From the NCBI RefSeq assembly GCF_001553685.1, contig NZ_CP014264.1, forward strand, positions 1,434,001-1,498,000: a stretch of DNA of 64,000 nt, written 5' to 3'. This DNA is from Streptococcus sp. oral taxon 431 (GTDB taxonomy: Bacteria; Bacillota; Bacilli; Lactobacillales; Streptococcaceae). This document shows, piece by piece, positions 11,428-20,630 of this stretch; position 1 is the stretch's first letter; the number at the start of each line of letters is the position of its first letter. The notes beneath the pieces were generated by a model, which was given only the letters and a program-made list of their open reading frames with translations, was not told the origin of the DNA and did no database searches. The position numbers and the translations under genes were made by a program.

Positions 11428-11481
11428 ACCATACCTCTTTTCACTCTTCCTATTGTACAAGAAATTTAAAAAACTGGCAAG

Positions 11482-11523
11482 AAAAAACTCTTTATAAGGG
11501 CAGCCTTGATAAAGAGTTTTTGT
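11482..11523 (-). terminator. Terminator after pcp
   Basis: AAAACTCTTTAT pairs with ATAAAGAGTTTT across a 12-base loop; on the minus strand it runs into TTTTTTC. It lies about 40 bases beyond the pcp stop. Confidence 0.85.
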
Positions 11524-11561
11524 GAGAGAATCTAATTTTTTAATCTAGGGAAGACTCATTG

Positions 11562-12206
11562 TTAGTGGGTTGTCCCACCCACTAATTTTATGTCCTTATC
11601 TTTATAATCTACGATAGCACCAATCGCAGCTTCGATACCTCTGACGATATCAGTTAAATTCATAGATGCTGTATTAGGCTTATTTACCACTTGTTCTGTC
11701 ATATAAGGAATATGCATAAAGCCTGATCTCATATGTGGAAATTTTTTATCCGCTAAATAGAGAGCCTGATACATCAAATGATTGCAAACAAAGGTTCCTG
11801 CTGTATTGGAAACTGTAGCTGGTAGCCTTTCCTCTTTTATGGCTTGTACCATTGCTTTGATCGGTAGTGTGCTAAAATAGGCTGCTTGACCATCCTGGCG
11901 TATAGGAGTGTCAATCGGCTGATTCCCTTGGTTATCAGGAATTCTAGCATCATCTTGGTTGATGGCAACTCGCTCAGGAGTTAGACTAGCTCTTCCTCCT
12001 GCTTGGCCGATGCAAAGCACCGCATCTGGCTGATAGCGGACGATTGCTGTTTCTAATACCTCTGCTGCTTTATAAAATACCGTTGGGATTGCTACCCAAT
12101 GAACCTCTGCGCCATGAATCTCTGACGGTAATGATTTAACAGCTTCCAAGGCTGGATTGACCGTTTCACCACCGAAAGGATCAAAACCTGTTACTAATAT
12201 TTTCAT
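11562..12206 (-). CDS. pcp: Pyrrolidone-carboxylate peptidase (pyroglutamyl peptidase I)
   Basis: 214 residues, usual length for the C15 cysteine peptidase family. The catalytic Glu motif (ERVAIN), Cys motif ([10 protein letters not shown]) and His motif ([10 protein letters not shown]) are all visible. It removes N-terminal pyroglutamate from peptides in the cytosol. It follows the DUF969/DUF979 pair by 13 bases and shares a transcript with an oligopeptide-binding lipoprotein. That points to uptake of peptides and handling of their blocked N-termini. Confidence 0.96.
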   Translation of the reverse strand: MKILVTGFDPFGGETVNPALEAVKSLPSEIHGAEVHWVAIPTVFYKAAEVLETAIVRYQPDAVLCIGQAGGRASLTPERVAINQDDARIPDNQGNQPIDTPIRQDGQAAYFSTLPIKAMVQAIKEERLPATVSNTAGTFVCNHLMYQALYLADKKFPHMRSGFMHIPYMTEQVVNKPNTASMNLTDIVRGIEAAIGAIVDYKDKDIKLVGGTTH

Positions 12207-12219
12207 TTTATTTCCTTTG

Positions 12220-13143
12220 CTAAAATGCCAAAAAATACATCAAAAACACATGGATGATAATCATGACAATAGCTACTCCTACCTGCGCTTTGATAACCCC
12301 ATTTGGATCTTTCATATCCAGGAGAGCTGCCGGTAAAGCATTAAAGTTAGCCGCCATTGGAGTCAATAAGGTTCCACAGCAACCTGCCGTCATTGCTAGA
12401 GCTGCAGCCACGATTGGGTCAGCTCCCAAGGCAAATACAAAGGGAACACCAATTCCAGCAGTAATAACCGTGAAGGCAGCAAATGCATTCCCCATTATCA
12501 TGGAGAATAGAACCATCCCAAGGACATAAGCCACTACACCCATAAAACGACTACCCGAAGGAACTAAACCGCTTATTAAATGCGAAATCAAGTCTCCAAC
12601 GCCTGCAACGGTAAAAATTGCTCCCAAAGCCCCTAAAAGTTGAGGCACAATCCCACTAGTTGAGACTTGCTGAACCATGCGATTATTTTCTGCTAACAAG
12701 CTTTTAGGAGAATTCTTAGTAATCAATAAAAGAGAGATGGTTGCAAAAAATGCTGCAAGGCTGATAGCAATCTTACTAAAGTCAGGGATCATTTTTGCTA
12801 ATACCAAAGCAATCAAAGCCATTAACATGACCGGAATAAAAATTTTATTCTTTAGTCGTTTAGCTTCAATGTTTGCCTTGACTTCATCCAGAGACGGTAA
12901 GGTTCCGATACGAACCTGTTTAAAGAGAGTTAGCAGGGCTAATAGCACTACGATAACTCCAATACAGATAGAAGGTAGATAAGAGCCACCGATAAAACTG
13001 ATGCCCAATAAAGCCCAAAACCCAGCTGTTCCAAAGCGAACTGGGTTTGTTTTATCTTTATAGCTACAATAAGCCGTATGAAGGAATTGACAACCAATCA
13101 CAATATAGGTTAACTCTAATAACTGTCTTGCTAGATTGGTCAT
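12220..13143 (-). CDS. DUF979 family multi-span membrane protein
   Basis: 307 residues with about nine to ten hydrophobic helices and glycine-rich motifs near the C-terminus ([20 protein letters not shown]) resembling substrate-binding loops of ion-coupled transporters. It is always found with DUF969, here overlapping it by four bases (ATGA). The partnership with pcp makes a carrier for pyroglutamate or a related product plausible. This is inference from context; no transport data can be read from sequence. Confidence 0.85.
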   Translation of the reverse strand: MTNLARQLLELTYIVIGCQFLHTAYCSYKDKTNPVRFGTAGFWALLGISFIGGSYLPSICIGVIVVLLALLTLFKQVRIGTLPSLDEVKANIEAKRLKNKIFIPVMLMALIALVLAKMIPDFSKIAISLAAFFATISLLLITKNSPKSLLAENNRMVQQVSTSGIVPQLLGALGAIFTVAGVGDLISHLISGLVPSGSRFMGVVAYVLGMVLFSMIMGNAFAAFTVITAGIGVPFVFALGADPIVAAALAMTAGCCGTLLTPMAANFNALPAALLDMKDPNGVIKAQVGVAIVMIIIHVFLMYFLAF

Positions 13144-13829
13144 TCTTCTTTTCCTTTACTAATCTTATTCGCTAGCAGTTTTCTATCAAATAAGTAATTG
13201 TAAATCCCTACCACAAGTAGGGCAACTCCTGCAACAATAAGAGAAGCCGAAGCAATGCCTGCATAATTACTTTCATAACCTAATTGGTCCAGAGTGCCCC
13301 CCACCAAGAGGACACCACCTGCACCAACGAAAGTGTTCTGAGCAAAGAAATTTGCAAAATTATCATTTGCTGCAGCACGCGCTTTTAGCGCTTCGCTCTC
13401 CTGCTCCGTTAATTTTCTACATAATTGAGACTCTGCTGCTGCTTGTCCCATAGGTTGAACCAAAGGCCTTACAAACTGCGGATGTCCTCCTAGACGAATG
13501 GCAAAGAAGCTATCGAGTTCCCGAAAAAAGAAATACACTGTATAAAAACTTCCTACGGTCAGACCTTTAATCTTTTGAATCAAGTCAATCGAACGTTGCT
13601 TGAGGCCAAAAGTTTCAGATAAACCTACCAGTGGCAAGGTTACCATAAAAATCGTAAGAACTCGTTGATTACTAAATTCTTTTCCCAAAATTTCCAAGAA
13701 TTCAACAAGAGAAACTCCAGAAACTAGAGCTGTAACTAAACTAGCTAAGACTACCGTTGCGATTGTATCTAACTTATAGATAAAACCAACCATAATGATA
13801 AGTATCCCTATTAGTTTAATCCATTCCAT
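13140..13829 (-). CDS. DUF969 family multi-span membrane protein
   Basis: 229 residues with about six hydrophobic segments. It is the obligate neighbour of DUF979, and the two together have the size of a single 12-helix carrier split into two chains. The motif FFAIRLGGHPQFVRPL in the middle is conserved in the family as I recall it. It lies 34 bases downstream of the peptide-binding lipoprotein gene. Confidence 0.85.
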   Translation of the reverse strand: MEWIKLIGILIIMVGFIYKLDTIATVVLASLVTALVSGVSLVEFLEILGKEFSNQRVLTIFMVTLPLVGLSETFGLKQRSIDLIQKIKGLTVGSFYTVYFFFRELDSFFAIRLGGHPQFVRPLVQPMGQAAAESQLCRKLTEQESEALKARAAANDNFANFFAQNTFVGAGGVLLVGGTLDQLGYESNYAGIASASLIVAGVALLVVGIYNYLFDRKLLANKISKGKEE

Positions 13830-13863
13830 ATAGGCCCCTTTATTCCAAAAGTACTAGTCTGTT

Positions 13864-15831
13864 TTATTTGACATGACTTTCTAGTTCTTTTTGGTATTTA
13901 TTGTTTGATTCCAATTTTTCTTTTTGCCATTTTTCAAGAGCTGCTTGATATTCTTTAGCAGTTACAATCTCTTTTTGCAATTTCATTCCCTTGAAGATGT
14001 ATGGATCACCCTTAATACCAACTTGTGAGTATGGTTTTGAGAAAGGAACGATGTTGCTGACAACTGGTGAACCACCTGATGAGGCTGTCGGTATCAAGAG
14101 AGAGCTATCTGTGAGCCAAGCTTGGGCTTTAGCATATTTTTCATATCTCTTATTCAAATCGTTTGTCTCAGAAACTGCATCATCTAGGAGTTTCTTATAT
14201 TGGTCTAAACCAAGTTGAGCTACTACTTCCTTGTCTTTTCCTTTAGTAATACCAAGGTGTTTCATAGCAGAACCGGTCTTAGGATCCATGATATTGAGAT
14301 AACTTGCTGGGTCTTGATAACTTGGAGCCCATCCAGTATTATTCAAATCATAGTCTTTTTGAGCAGGAACACGCGCTTGTGATGTAATACTTTCCTTTTC
14401 ATTGTCAGTCATTTGAAGGACATCGATGACGACATTTTCAGAACCAAGAGTTGATTCGATTGATTGCTTGAAGGAATTGCTTTGCTGAACAGCAATTGTA
14501 TTTGTCTGTTCAACTGGGACATCCAAGTGAATTGGGAAGGTTACACCTTTTGCTTCCAACTCTTTCTTAGCTTTTTCAAATGAAGCTTTGGCTTTGTCAG
14601 GATTGTAGATGGTATCTTTTCCGTCGACGAGCTCAACACCTTTCCATTGGTCTCCATAGTTGACCAATTCTTTTTGAGCGATATCACCAAAGTTTTTACC
14701 ACCAGATTGTACAAAGTTATCTGGTACTAAGCTGTTACGAATAATCTTGTCCGCACCATCTTCACCATTGAGTTGGGCAGCATAAGAATGACGGTTGAAG
14801 GCAAAGTTGATGGCTTGACGGAAGTCCTTGTTCAGCATTGCTTCTTTTGTAGAAGTTTTCTGTTCTTCACTTGTTTTCGCTGTCTTATTGAAAGATTGAC
14901 GGTTTACGTTAAAGGTAAAGTAGTAACTAGTTGAATCCTGTGGACTATAGGTAATTTTATCCCCGTATTGTTCCAAAGTAGAAGCAAAGTTTGAGCTACT
15001 TGGGAAGAGGCGAGCTGTTGTGTAAACACCTGAAGAGAAGCTACGGATCAAGGATTCTTGGTCTGATCCATCATAGTAAGTTAATTTAACTTTCTCGATT
15101 TTAACCTTCTCTTTATCCCAATAATTTGGGTTCTTTTCATATTCGATTAAAGATTTTGAAGTCAATGTCTTCAGGATATATGGACCATTATAAAGAATAC
15201 CTGCTGGGCTGACCGTTCCGTAATTTTTACCTGATGCTTTGAGAAATTCTTCATTTACTGGCAACATAGTTGCTGAAGTTACTTTGGAATTCCAGAAAGT
15301 TTCAGGTGCGTTTAGAGTGTACTCAACAGTATAATCATCCACTGCCTTAACTCCAACTGTTGAGAAGTCGTTAGTCTCACCAGTCATATATTCATTCAAG
15401 CCCTTAATTGAGTTTTGAATAAGAGTGACACCGTCTGATTTGCCATCAGCTACGTGTTTCAATCCAGTAACAAAGTCATGCGCAGTTACTTCAGCGTATT
15501 CTTCACCTTCTGACGTGTACCATTTAACCCCTTTACGAAGTTTATAAGTATAAGTCAAACCGTCTTGTGAGACACTCCAATCCTCAGCGAGGGAAGGAAT
15601 CAAATTCCCATATTCATCGTTTTCCAACAAACCATCAACGACGTTACCGATGATATCAGTTGTTGAAGTACGAGTTGCGATACTGTAGTCCAAAGATGAT
15701 GGGTCTACTCCATAGACATAAGAGAAAGTTGTAGGCGCATCTGCTTCCTTGTCGGCTTTACCACAAGCTACAAGAAGAACTGCTGTACTCAGGACCACTC
15801 CTGCTGTTAACATCCACTTTTTCGTTTTCAT
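13864..15831 (-). CDS. AliA/AliB-like oligopeptide-binding lipoprotein
   Basis: 655 residues. Lipoprotein signal with lipobox LLVAC (Cys-23), followed by a complete SBP_bac_5 domain with typical blocks VVDGLLENDEYG and GWAPSYQDPASYLNIMD. This is the size and architecture of the streptococcal Ami/Ali peptide-binding proteins, which deliver oligopeptides to the shared AmiCDEF transporter; no permease or ATPase genes lie next to it, consistent with that arrangement. It lies 21 bases after ilvE and upstream of DUF969-DUF979-pcp. AliA, AliB or another paralogue cannot be settled from sequence alone. Confidence 0.88.
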   Translation of the reverse strand: MKTKKWMLTAGVVLSTAVLLVACGKADKEADAPTTFSYVYGVDPSSLDYSIATRTSTTDIIGNVVDGLLENDEYGNLIPSLAEDWSVSQDGLTYTYKLRKGVKWYTSEGEEYAEVTAHDFVTGLKHVADGKSDGVTLIQNSIKGLNEYMTGETNDFSTVGVKAVDDYTVEYTLNAPETFWNSKVTSATMLPVNEEFLKASGKNYGTVSPAGILYNGPYILKTLTSKSLIEYEKNPNYWDKEKVKIEKVKLTYYDGSDQESLIRSFSSGVYTTARLFPSSSNFASTLEQYGDKITYSPQDSTSYYFTFNVNRQSFNKTAKTSEEQKTSTKEAMLNKDFRQAINFAFNRHSYAAQLNGEDGADKIIRNSLVPDNFVQSGGKNFGDIAQKELVNYGDQWKGVELVDGKDTIYNPDKAKASFEKAKKELEAKGVTFPIHLDVPVEQTNTIAVQQSNSFKQSIESTLGSENVVIDVLQMTDNEKESITSQARVPAQKDYDLNNTGWAPSYQDPASYLNIMDPKTGSAMKHLGITKGKDKEVVAQLGLDQYKKLLDDAVSETNDLNKRYEKYAKAQAWLTDSSLLIPTASSGGSPVVSNIVPFSKPYSQVGIKGDPYIFKGMKLQKEIVTAKEYQAALEKWQKEKLESNNKYQKELESHVK

Positions 15832-15852
15832 AAAGATCTCCTTTAATAATTT

Positions 15853-16875
15853 TTAATCTACTTTTACAATCCAACCTTCTGGTGCTTCAATGTCACCAAA
15901 TTGAATACCTGTCAATTCATCGTATAGTTTACGAGTCACTGGACCAACCTCTGTCTCACTGTAGAAAACGTGGAAGTCATCACCATGTTGGATTCCTCCA
16001 ATTGGTGAGATAACTGCCGCAGTACCGCAGGCACCTGCTTCTACAAATCGATCCAGACTATCAATTGGTACATCTCCCTCAACAGGCTTCAAGCCCAAAC
16101 GATGCTCTGCCAAATAAAGTAATGAGTACTTGGTAATCGATGGCAAGATTGACGGACTCAATGGGGTTACAAACTCATTATCAGTTGTAATTCCAAAGAA
16201 GTTTGCTGAACCAACTTCTTCAATCTTGGTGTGAGTTGAAGGGTCAAGATAAATAACATCTGAGAAACGACGGGATTTAGCCATTTTTCCTGGCAAAAGA
16301 CTAGCTGCATAGTTCCCACCGACCTTGGCAGCCCCTGTTCCATTTGGTGCAGCACGGTCATACTCATCTTGAATCAAGAAATTCGTTGGAACCAATCCAC
16401 CCTTAAAGTAATTTCCAACTGGCATAGCAAAGATGGTAAAAATATACTCCTCAGCTGGTTTTACCCCAATGATATCTCCAACACCAATCAAGAGTGGACG
16501 GAGGTAGAGGGTTCCACCAGTTCCATAAGGTGGTACGTATTCCTCATTAGCACGAACAACGGCTTTACAAGCCTCTACAAACATTTCTGTTGGAACTTGA
16601 GGCATCAAAAGACGATCACAGGTGCGTTGCAGACGCTTAGCATTTTCATCTGGACGGAAGAGTTGAATACTGCCATCCTTTGTACGATAGGCTTTCAATC
16701 CTTCAAATGCTTGTTGTCCATAGTGAAGACTTGGAGATGATTCTGAGATATGCAAGGTCGCATCTTCTGTTAATTCTCCTTGAGTCCATTGTCCATCTTT
16801 AAAATAAGCGATATAACGATAAGGTAGTTTCATATAGGAAAAACCGAGATTTTCCCAATCGATCGTAACTGTCAT
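15853..16875 (-). CDS. ilvE: Branched-chain amino-acid aminotransferase
   Basis: 340 residues from the ATG at 16875 with AAAGGAG upstream; an earlier in-frame start has no ribosome site. Class IV PLP aminotransferase with family blocks HYGQQAFEGLKAYR, GTGGTLYLRPLLIG and KVGGNYAAS (PLP lysine). It catalyses the last step of Leu, Ile and Val synthesis or the first step of their breakdown. First gene of the transcript that continues into the peptide-binding protein gene. Confidence 0.96.
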   Translation of the reverse strand: MTVTIDWENLGFSYMKLPYRYIAYFKDGQWTQGELTEDATLHISESSPSLHYGQQAFEGLKAYRTKDGSIQLFRPDENAKRLQRTCDRLLMPQVPTEMFVEACKAVVRANEEYVPPYGTGGTLYLRPLLIGVGDIIGVKPAEEYIFTIFAMPVGNYFKGGLVPTNFLIQDEYDRAAPNGTGAAKVGGNYAASLLPGKMAKSRRFSDVIYLDPSTHTKIEEVGSANFFGITTDNEFVTPLSPSILPSITKYSLLYLAEHRLGLKPVEGDVPIDSLDRFVEAGACGTAAVISPIGGIQHGDDFHVFYSETEVGPVTRKLYDELTGIQFGDIEAPEGWIVKVD

Positions 16876-16911
16876 GACAATCTCCTTTATTCTAATCAAG
16901 CTTTGTGTTCT

Positions 16912-16939
16912 ATTCTACACTATTCTCCTAAAAATTCAA
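16912..16939 (-). promoter_or_regulatory. Promoter of ilvE
   Basis: The minus strand has TTGAAT (16934-16939), 16 bases, then TAGAAT (16912-16917), about 37 bases upstream of the ilvE ATG. Confidence 0.6.
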
Positions 16940-16972
16940 GTATTATTTGTAATTTTCTGAAAATTTTACTTA

Positions 16973-17001
16973 TAAAAAATCAGTCACTAGGACCGATTTT
17001 T
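16973..17001 (-). terminator. Terminator overlapping the parC stop
   Basis: On the minus strand AAAAATCGGTC pairs with GACTGATTTTTT (one mismatch), ending in a T run. The stem begins in the parC stop codon. Confidence 0.7.
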
Positions 17002-19477
17002 AATTTTCTTTGATTTCTTTAAAGATTTCTTTGAGATAAGCATCAAAAACTTCTTCATCAGAAATGCTATCTGAAATGAAGCTTCCATTGCTTGTGCGTT
17101 CCGATAGATTCAAATATTGTAGGATTGCTTCGTAAGTCGTTCCATTATTTGATTGGATGACAAGCGTTTGCTCGCCATCTTCTACTTCTGTACTAAAGAG
17201 ATCTCCAATAAATCCTTGCTCTGATACTGCACCAGCAAGGAAGACACGATGTGGTTTACTCTTCAATTCTCTAAGGACTTGAAGACCACGATTAGCACGA
17301 CTGGTTGCTGGAATTTCCTCAATCGAAACGCGCTTAAGACTTCCACGATGCGTCAAAAGATAGAAAGATGAAGTGTTGCAGATAAAGGCTGCTTGTATCA
17401 CATCATCTGCTTTGAGATTCATGGCTTTGACACCTGCAGCTTTGGCACCGATAACTGGCACTTCTTCGATGTTAAAGCGGAGGGCATAACCGTTTCGACT
17501 AATCAAGAGAACATCATCCAGTTTAATCGGAGCTACTGCTACAATCTGATCAGTATTATCTTTCAACTTAGCATATTTGACAGACTTAGAGCGATAGGTT
17601 CTCCATGGAGAGAATTCTTTGCGTTCGACACGTTTGATTTGACCAAGGCGGGTCGCTGCAAAGTAGGTTGTCGCATCTTCAAACTGATCCACAACTTCTA
17701 CGTATAGCACTTCTTCATTGGTTTCAAAGTTTGTAATCGTTTGGCTCAAGTGCTCCCCGATATCCTTCCAACGAATATCTGCTAATTCATGGACAGGACG
17801 GTAGATTACATTTCCTAGTGTTGTAAAGATTAAGAGATGTTGAGTTGTCTTGACAGATTGGATAAATAGTAATCGGTCATCATCCCGTTTACCAATCTCT
17901 TCAAGTGTTGAAGCTGCAAAAGAACGTGGACTAGTACGTTTAATGTAGCCTGCTTTAGTTACGCTGACGTATGTATCTTCTTCAGAAATCAAACTAGCTG
18001 TATCAATCTCAATGACTTTTGCTGTGTCTTCTAAAGAACTCAAACGAGGTGTCGCAAATTTCTTCTTAACCTCACGAAGTTCTTTCTTCATGAGATTATA
18101 CATAGTCCTTTCGTCACCAATGATTGCTGCCAGCATAGCAATTTTTTCGCGAAGTTCTGCTTCTTCTTCCTGCAAGACAACTACGTCTGTATTGGTCAAA
18201 CGGTATAGTTGCAAGGTAACAATAGCTTCAGCCTGCTCTTCAGTAAAATCATAACTGACCTTGAGGTTCTCTTTGGCATCAGCCTTGTTCTCAGAAGCAC
18301 GGATAAGAGCAATGACTTCATCTAAAATAGAGATGACACGAATCAAACCTTCCACGATATGGAGACGTTTTTCAGCCTTTTCCTTGTCAAAGCGAGAACG
18401 TGCCAAGATGACCTCACGACGGTGGGCAATATAGCTAGATAAGATAGGCACAATTCCAACCTGACGAGGGGTGAAATTGTCAATCGCTACCATGTTGAAG
18501 TTGTAGTTGATTTGCAAGTCAGTATACTTGAAAAGATAGTTGAGAACAAGCTCAGTGTTCGCATCTTTCTTGAGTTCGATAGCAATACGAAGACCGTCAC
18601 GGTCAGACTCATCTCGAACTTCAGCGATACCTGCCACCTTATTATTGACACGGACTTCATCTATTTTCTTGACCAAGTTAGCCTTATTAATCTCATAGGG
18701 AATCTCAGTGATAACGATTTGCTCCTTACCACCTTTCAGTTTCTCGATTTCAGTCTTAGAACGAACAACCACGCGCCCTTTACCAGTTTCATAGGCCTTT
18801 TTGATTTCGTCTCGTCCTTGAATAATGGCTCCTGTAGGGAAGTCTGGTCCAGGCAAGAATTCCATGAGCTTATCAACCTTGGCAGTTGGGTGATCAATCA
18901 TGTAGACTGTCGCATCGATAACCTCAGCCAAATTATGCGGTGGAATATCTGTGGCATACCCAGCTGAAATCCCAGTTGAACCATTGACCAAAAGATTCGG
19001 AAAAGCTGCTGGCAAGACAGTTGGCTCTTTCTCTGTATCGTCAAAGTTCCAAGCAAAGGGAACTGTCTTTTTCTCGATATCTTGAAGGAGATAGCCTGCA
19101 ATCTCAGACAAACGAGCCTCTGTATAACGCATTGCCGCAGGCGGATCTCCGTCCATCGAACCATTATTACCGTGCATTTCAACTAGAATCTCACGGTTTT
19201 TCCAGTCCTGAGACATACGAACCATGGCGTCATAGATAGAAGAATCCCCGTGTGGGTGGAAATTCCCCATGATATTTCCGACAGACTTAGCCGACTTACG
19301 GTAGCTCTTGTCAAAAGTATTGCCATCCTTATTCATAGAATAAAGAATACGGCGTTGAACCGGCTTCAATCCATCCCGAATGTCTGGCAAAGCCCGGTCT
19401 TGAATGATGTATTTGGAGTAGCGACCAAAGCGCTCTCCCATGATGTCCTCTAAGGACATGTTTTGGATATTACTCAT
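17000..19477 (-). CDS. parC: DNA topoisomerase IV subunit A
   Basis: 825 residues from the ATG at 19477, matching the usual ParC N-terminus; an in-frame ATG 27 bases upstream is less likely. The winged-helix/tower domain has the catalytic tyrosine in AMRYTEARLSE, followed by the coiled-coil dimer gate and the C-terminal beta-pinwheel. ParC decatenates daughter chromosomes with ParE. In the quinolone-resistance region Ser-79 and Asp-83 (GDSSIYDAM) are wild type. No Shine-Dalgarno stands in front of the ATG; instead a structured repeat lies between AAAGGAG (about 19583-19589) and the start. Confidence 0.97.
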   Translation of the reverse strand: MSNIQNMSLEDIMGERFGRYSKYIIQDRALPDIRDGLKPVQRRILYSMNKDGNTFDKSYRKSAKSVGNIMGNFHPHGDSSIYDAMVRMSQDWKNREILVEMHGNNGSMDGDPPAAMRYTEARLSEIAGYLLQDIEKKTVPFAWNFDDTEKEPTVLPAAFPNLLVNGSTGISAGYATDIPPHNLAEVIDATVYMIDHPTAKVDKLMEFLPGPDFPTGAIIQGRDEIKKAYETGKGRVVVRSKTEIEKLKGGKEQIVITEIPYEINKANLVKKIDEVRVNNKVAGIAEVRDESDRDGLRIAIELKKDANTELVLNYLFKYTDLQINYNFNMVAIDNFTPRQVGIVPILSSYIAHRREVILARSRFDKEKAEKRLHIVEGLIRVISILDEVIALIRASENKADAKENLKVSYDFTEEQAEAIVTLQLYRLTNTDVVVLQEEEAELREKIAMLAAIIGDERTMYNLMKKELREVKKKFATPRLSSLEDTAKVIEIDTASLISEEDTYVSVTKAGYIKRTSPRSFAASTLEEIGKRDDDRLLFIQSVKTTQHLLIFTTLGNVIYRPVHELADIRWKDIGEHLSQTITNFETNEEVLYVEVVDQFEDATTYFAATRLGQIKRVERKEFSPWRTYRSKSVKYAKLKDNTDQIVAVAPIKLDDVLLISRNGYALRFNIEEVPVIGAKAAGVKAMNLKADDVIQAAFICNTSSFYLLTHRGSLKRVSIEEIPATSRANRGLQVLRELKSKPHRVFLAGAVSEQGFIGDLFSTEVEDGEQTLVIQSNNGTTYEAILQYLNLSERTSNGSFISDSISDEEVFDAYLKEIFKEIKEN

Positions 19478-19483
19478 ATAGGA

Positions 19484-19664
19484 TACAAAGCCCGTAAAAT
19501 GCAAAGTGAAAATAGGAAATTCTTACAGTGAGCGATGCTCACAAGAGAATTTATCTTTTTCACACAACATTTAGGGCGTGTTCAACTCCTTTCAAAGAAT
19601 GTAGAGTAGTTTTTATGGAAAAGTTGTTCAGTCACTATAAATAACCAAACGACCCTTTCTGTGG
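19484..19664 (-). repeat. Structured repeat element in the parC leader
   Basis: On the minus strand a long helix spans 19506-19563: GTGAAAA/TTTTCAC, conserved internal loop AGATA/TCCTA, AAATTC/GAATTT, then an apical stem GTGAGC/GCTCAC with loop ATC. An outer pairing GCCC...GGGC encloses it. The 3' edge reads TTTGTATCCTAT directly before the parC ATG. TATAAT at 19671-19676 is a candidate -10 that would start the transcript at the 5' edge of the element. The same loops with different stems occur in front of deoD. Confidence 0.6.
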
Positions 19665-19671
19665 TTTAAAA

Positions 19672-20514
19672 TTATAATTTGTGTTCTTTATTTACTGAGT
19701 GATTAGGAAGTTTTTCCTCAGCATACTGAATCATCTTCTCAGCTACTTCCATATCATAGTCAAATCCCATCTTTTGAGCAAGATATTGAGCTTCCTGGTG
19801 GAAAAATTCCATGGTTGCTAATAAAGACTGAGTAATTTTGTCTAAACTTGAGAAATCAAGAAGAGCAAAGAATTCCTTCTCCTTCTCAGAAGGCAAGTAG
19901 TTAAAGAGGTACTTGTAGTTCTTACCGATGTCGACAGCACCTCTATCACTTGCGACCTTCCAAGCTAAGATTTTCAAGAGTTCTTGCTGGCAAATACCGT
20001 AGAGATGGTCAGTCGCATAGAGAAGTTGCTTACGACAAATTCCTTTGACCACGTAGGCTGACACCCACCAAAATTCATTGCAAGATTTGTCAAAGTCAGT
20101 CGCACTGGTTGGTGACGTCCAATAGCGCTTAGGCGTCGGTGCATAAGGGACAAAGAGCCCCTGCGGGTCATTCAGCACCGTGAAATCTGCTTCACTATCC
20201 ACCCACTCTTTGATGTGCTCTTTGGGGCAGAGGGTCAAATCGATCCGATTGCCATCTTCAAAGAGCATGAGGTACAGATGGCGATGGTCAAGTACGTTAT
20301 GCTGCTCAATGATGCGCTTGCCAAACTGGTCCAACCAAGAAAGGTCACTCGTCAGATAATCTAAGCCATCCACAATATAGACAACATCATAGTCTTGAAA
20401 ATCATCTTTTTGAATCTTTTGGTTTGTACGCGAACCAGATAGAGCCACAGCATCAACCTGTAACTTTTTAGCTATTTGTAAAATCAGGGCAAGCATTTCC
20501 TGGTCATTTCTCAT
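19672..20514 (-). CDS. ANT(6)-like aminoglycoside nucleotidyltransferase
   Basis: 280 residues, length and layout of the streptomycin adenylyltransferase (ANT(6)/AadK) family. The nucleotidyltransferase motif is complete: SGSRTN followed by FQDYDVVYIV (two metal-binding aspartates), with a third carboxylate in NRIDLTLCP. The C-terminal helical domain runs from about residue 150. ANT(6) enzymes transfer AMP to the 6-position of streptomycin, but chromosomal relatives of this size are common in Firmicutes and their substrates are often unknown. The ribosome site is GAGGGGG. It lies between parC and two unknown membrane-protein genes on the same strand. Confidence 0.8.
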   Translation of the reverse strand: MRNDQEMLALILQIAKKLQVDAVALSGSRTNQKIQKDDFQDYDVVYIVDGLDYLTSDLSWLDQFGKRIIEQHNVLDHRHLYLMLFEDGNRIDLTLCPKEHIKEWVDSEADFTVLNDPQGLFVPYAPTPKRYWTSPTSATDFDKSCNEFWWVSAYVVKGICRKQLLYATDHLYGICQQELLKILAWKVASDRGAVDIGKNYKYLFNYLPSEKEKEFFALLDFSSLDKITQSLLATMEFFHQEAQYLAQKMGFDYDMEVAEKMIQYAEEKLPNHSVNKEHKL

Positions 20515-20630
20515 GTGGTTCCCCCTCTTTTTCTATGAGGTAACAGATTTATTATATCGAACAGTTTCTTAAGATTTAAAAAGCTAAAAAAACTATACAA
20601 GTTCTATAAAACTAAATTATCTAAAGATTT

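Noticed and set aside
18512..18967. 151-codon open frame on the plus strand
   Set aside because: Antisense to the parC tower domain, no ribosome site, no recognisable domain.
19240..19245. Possible quinolone-resistance changes in ParC
   Set aside because: With the start at 19477, Ser-79 and Asp-83 are the wild-type residues; no resistance claim is supported.
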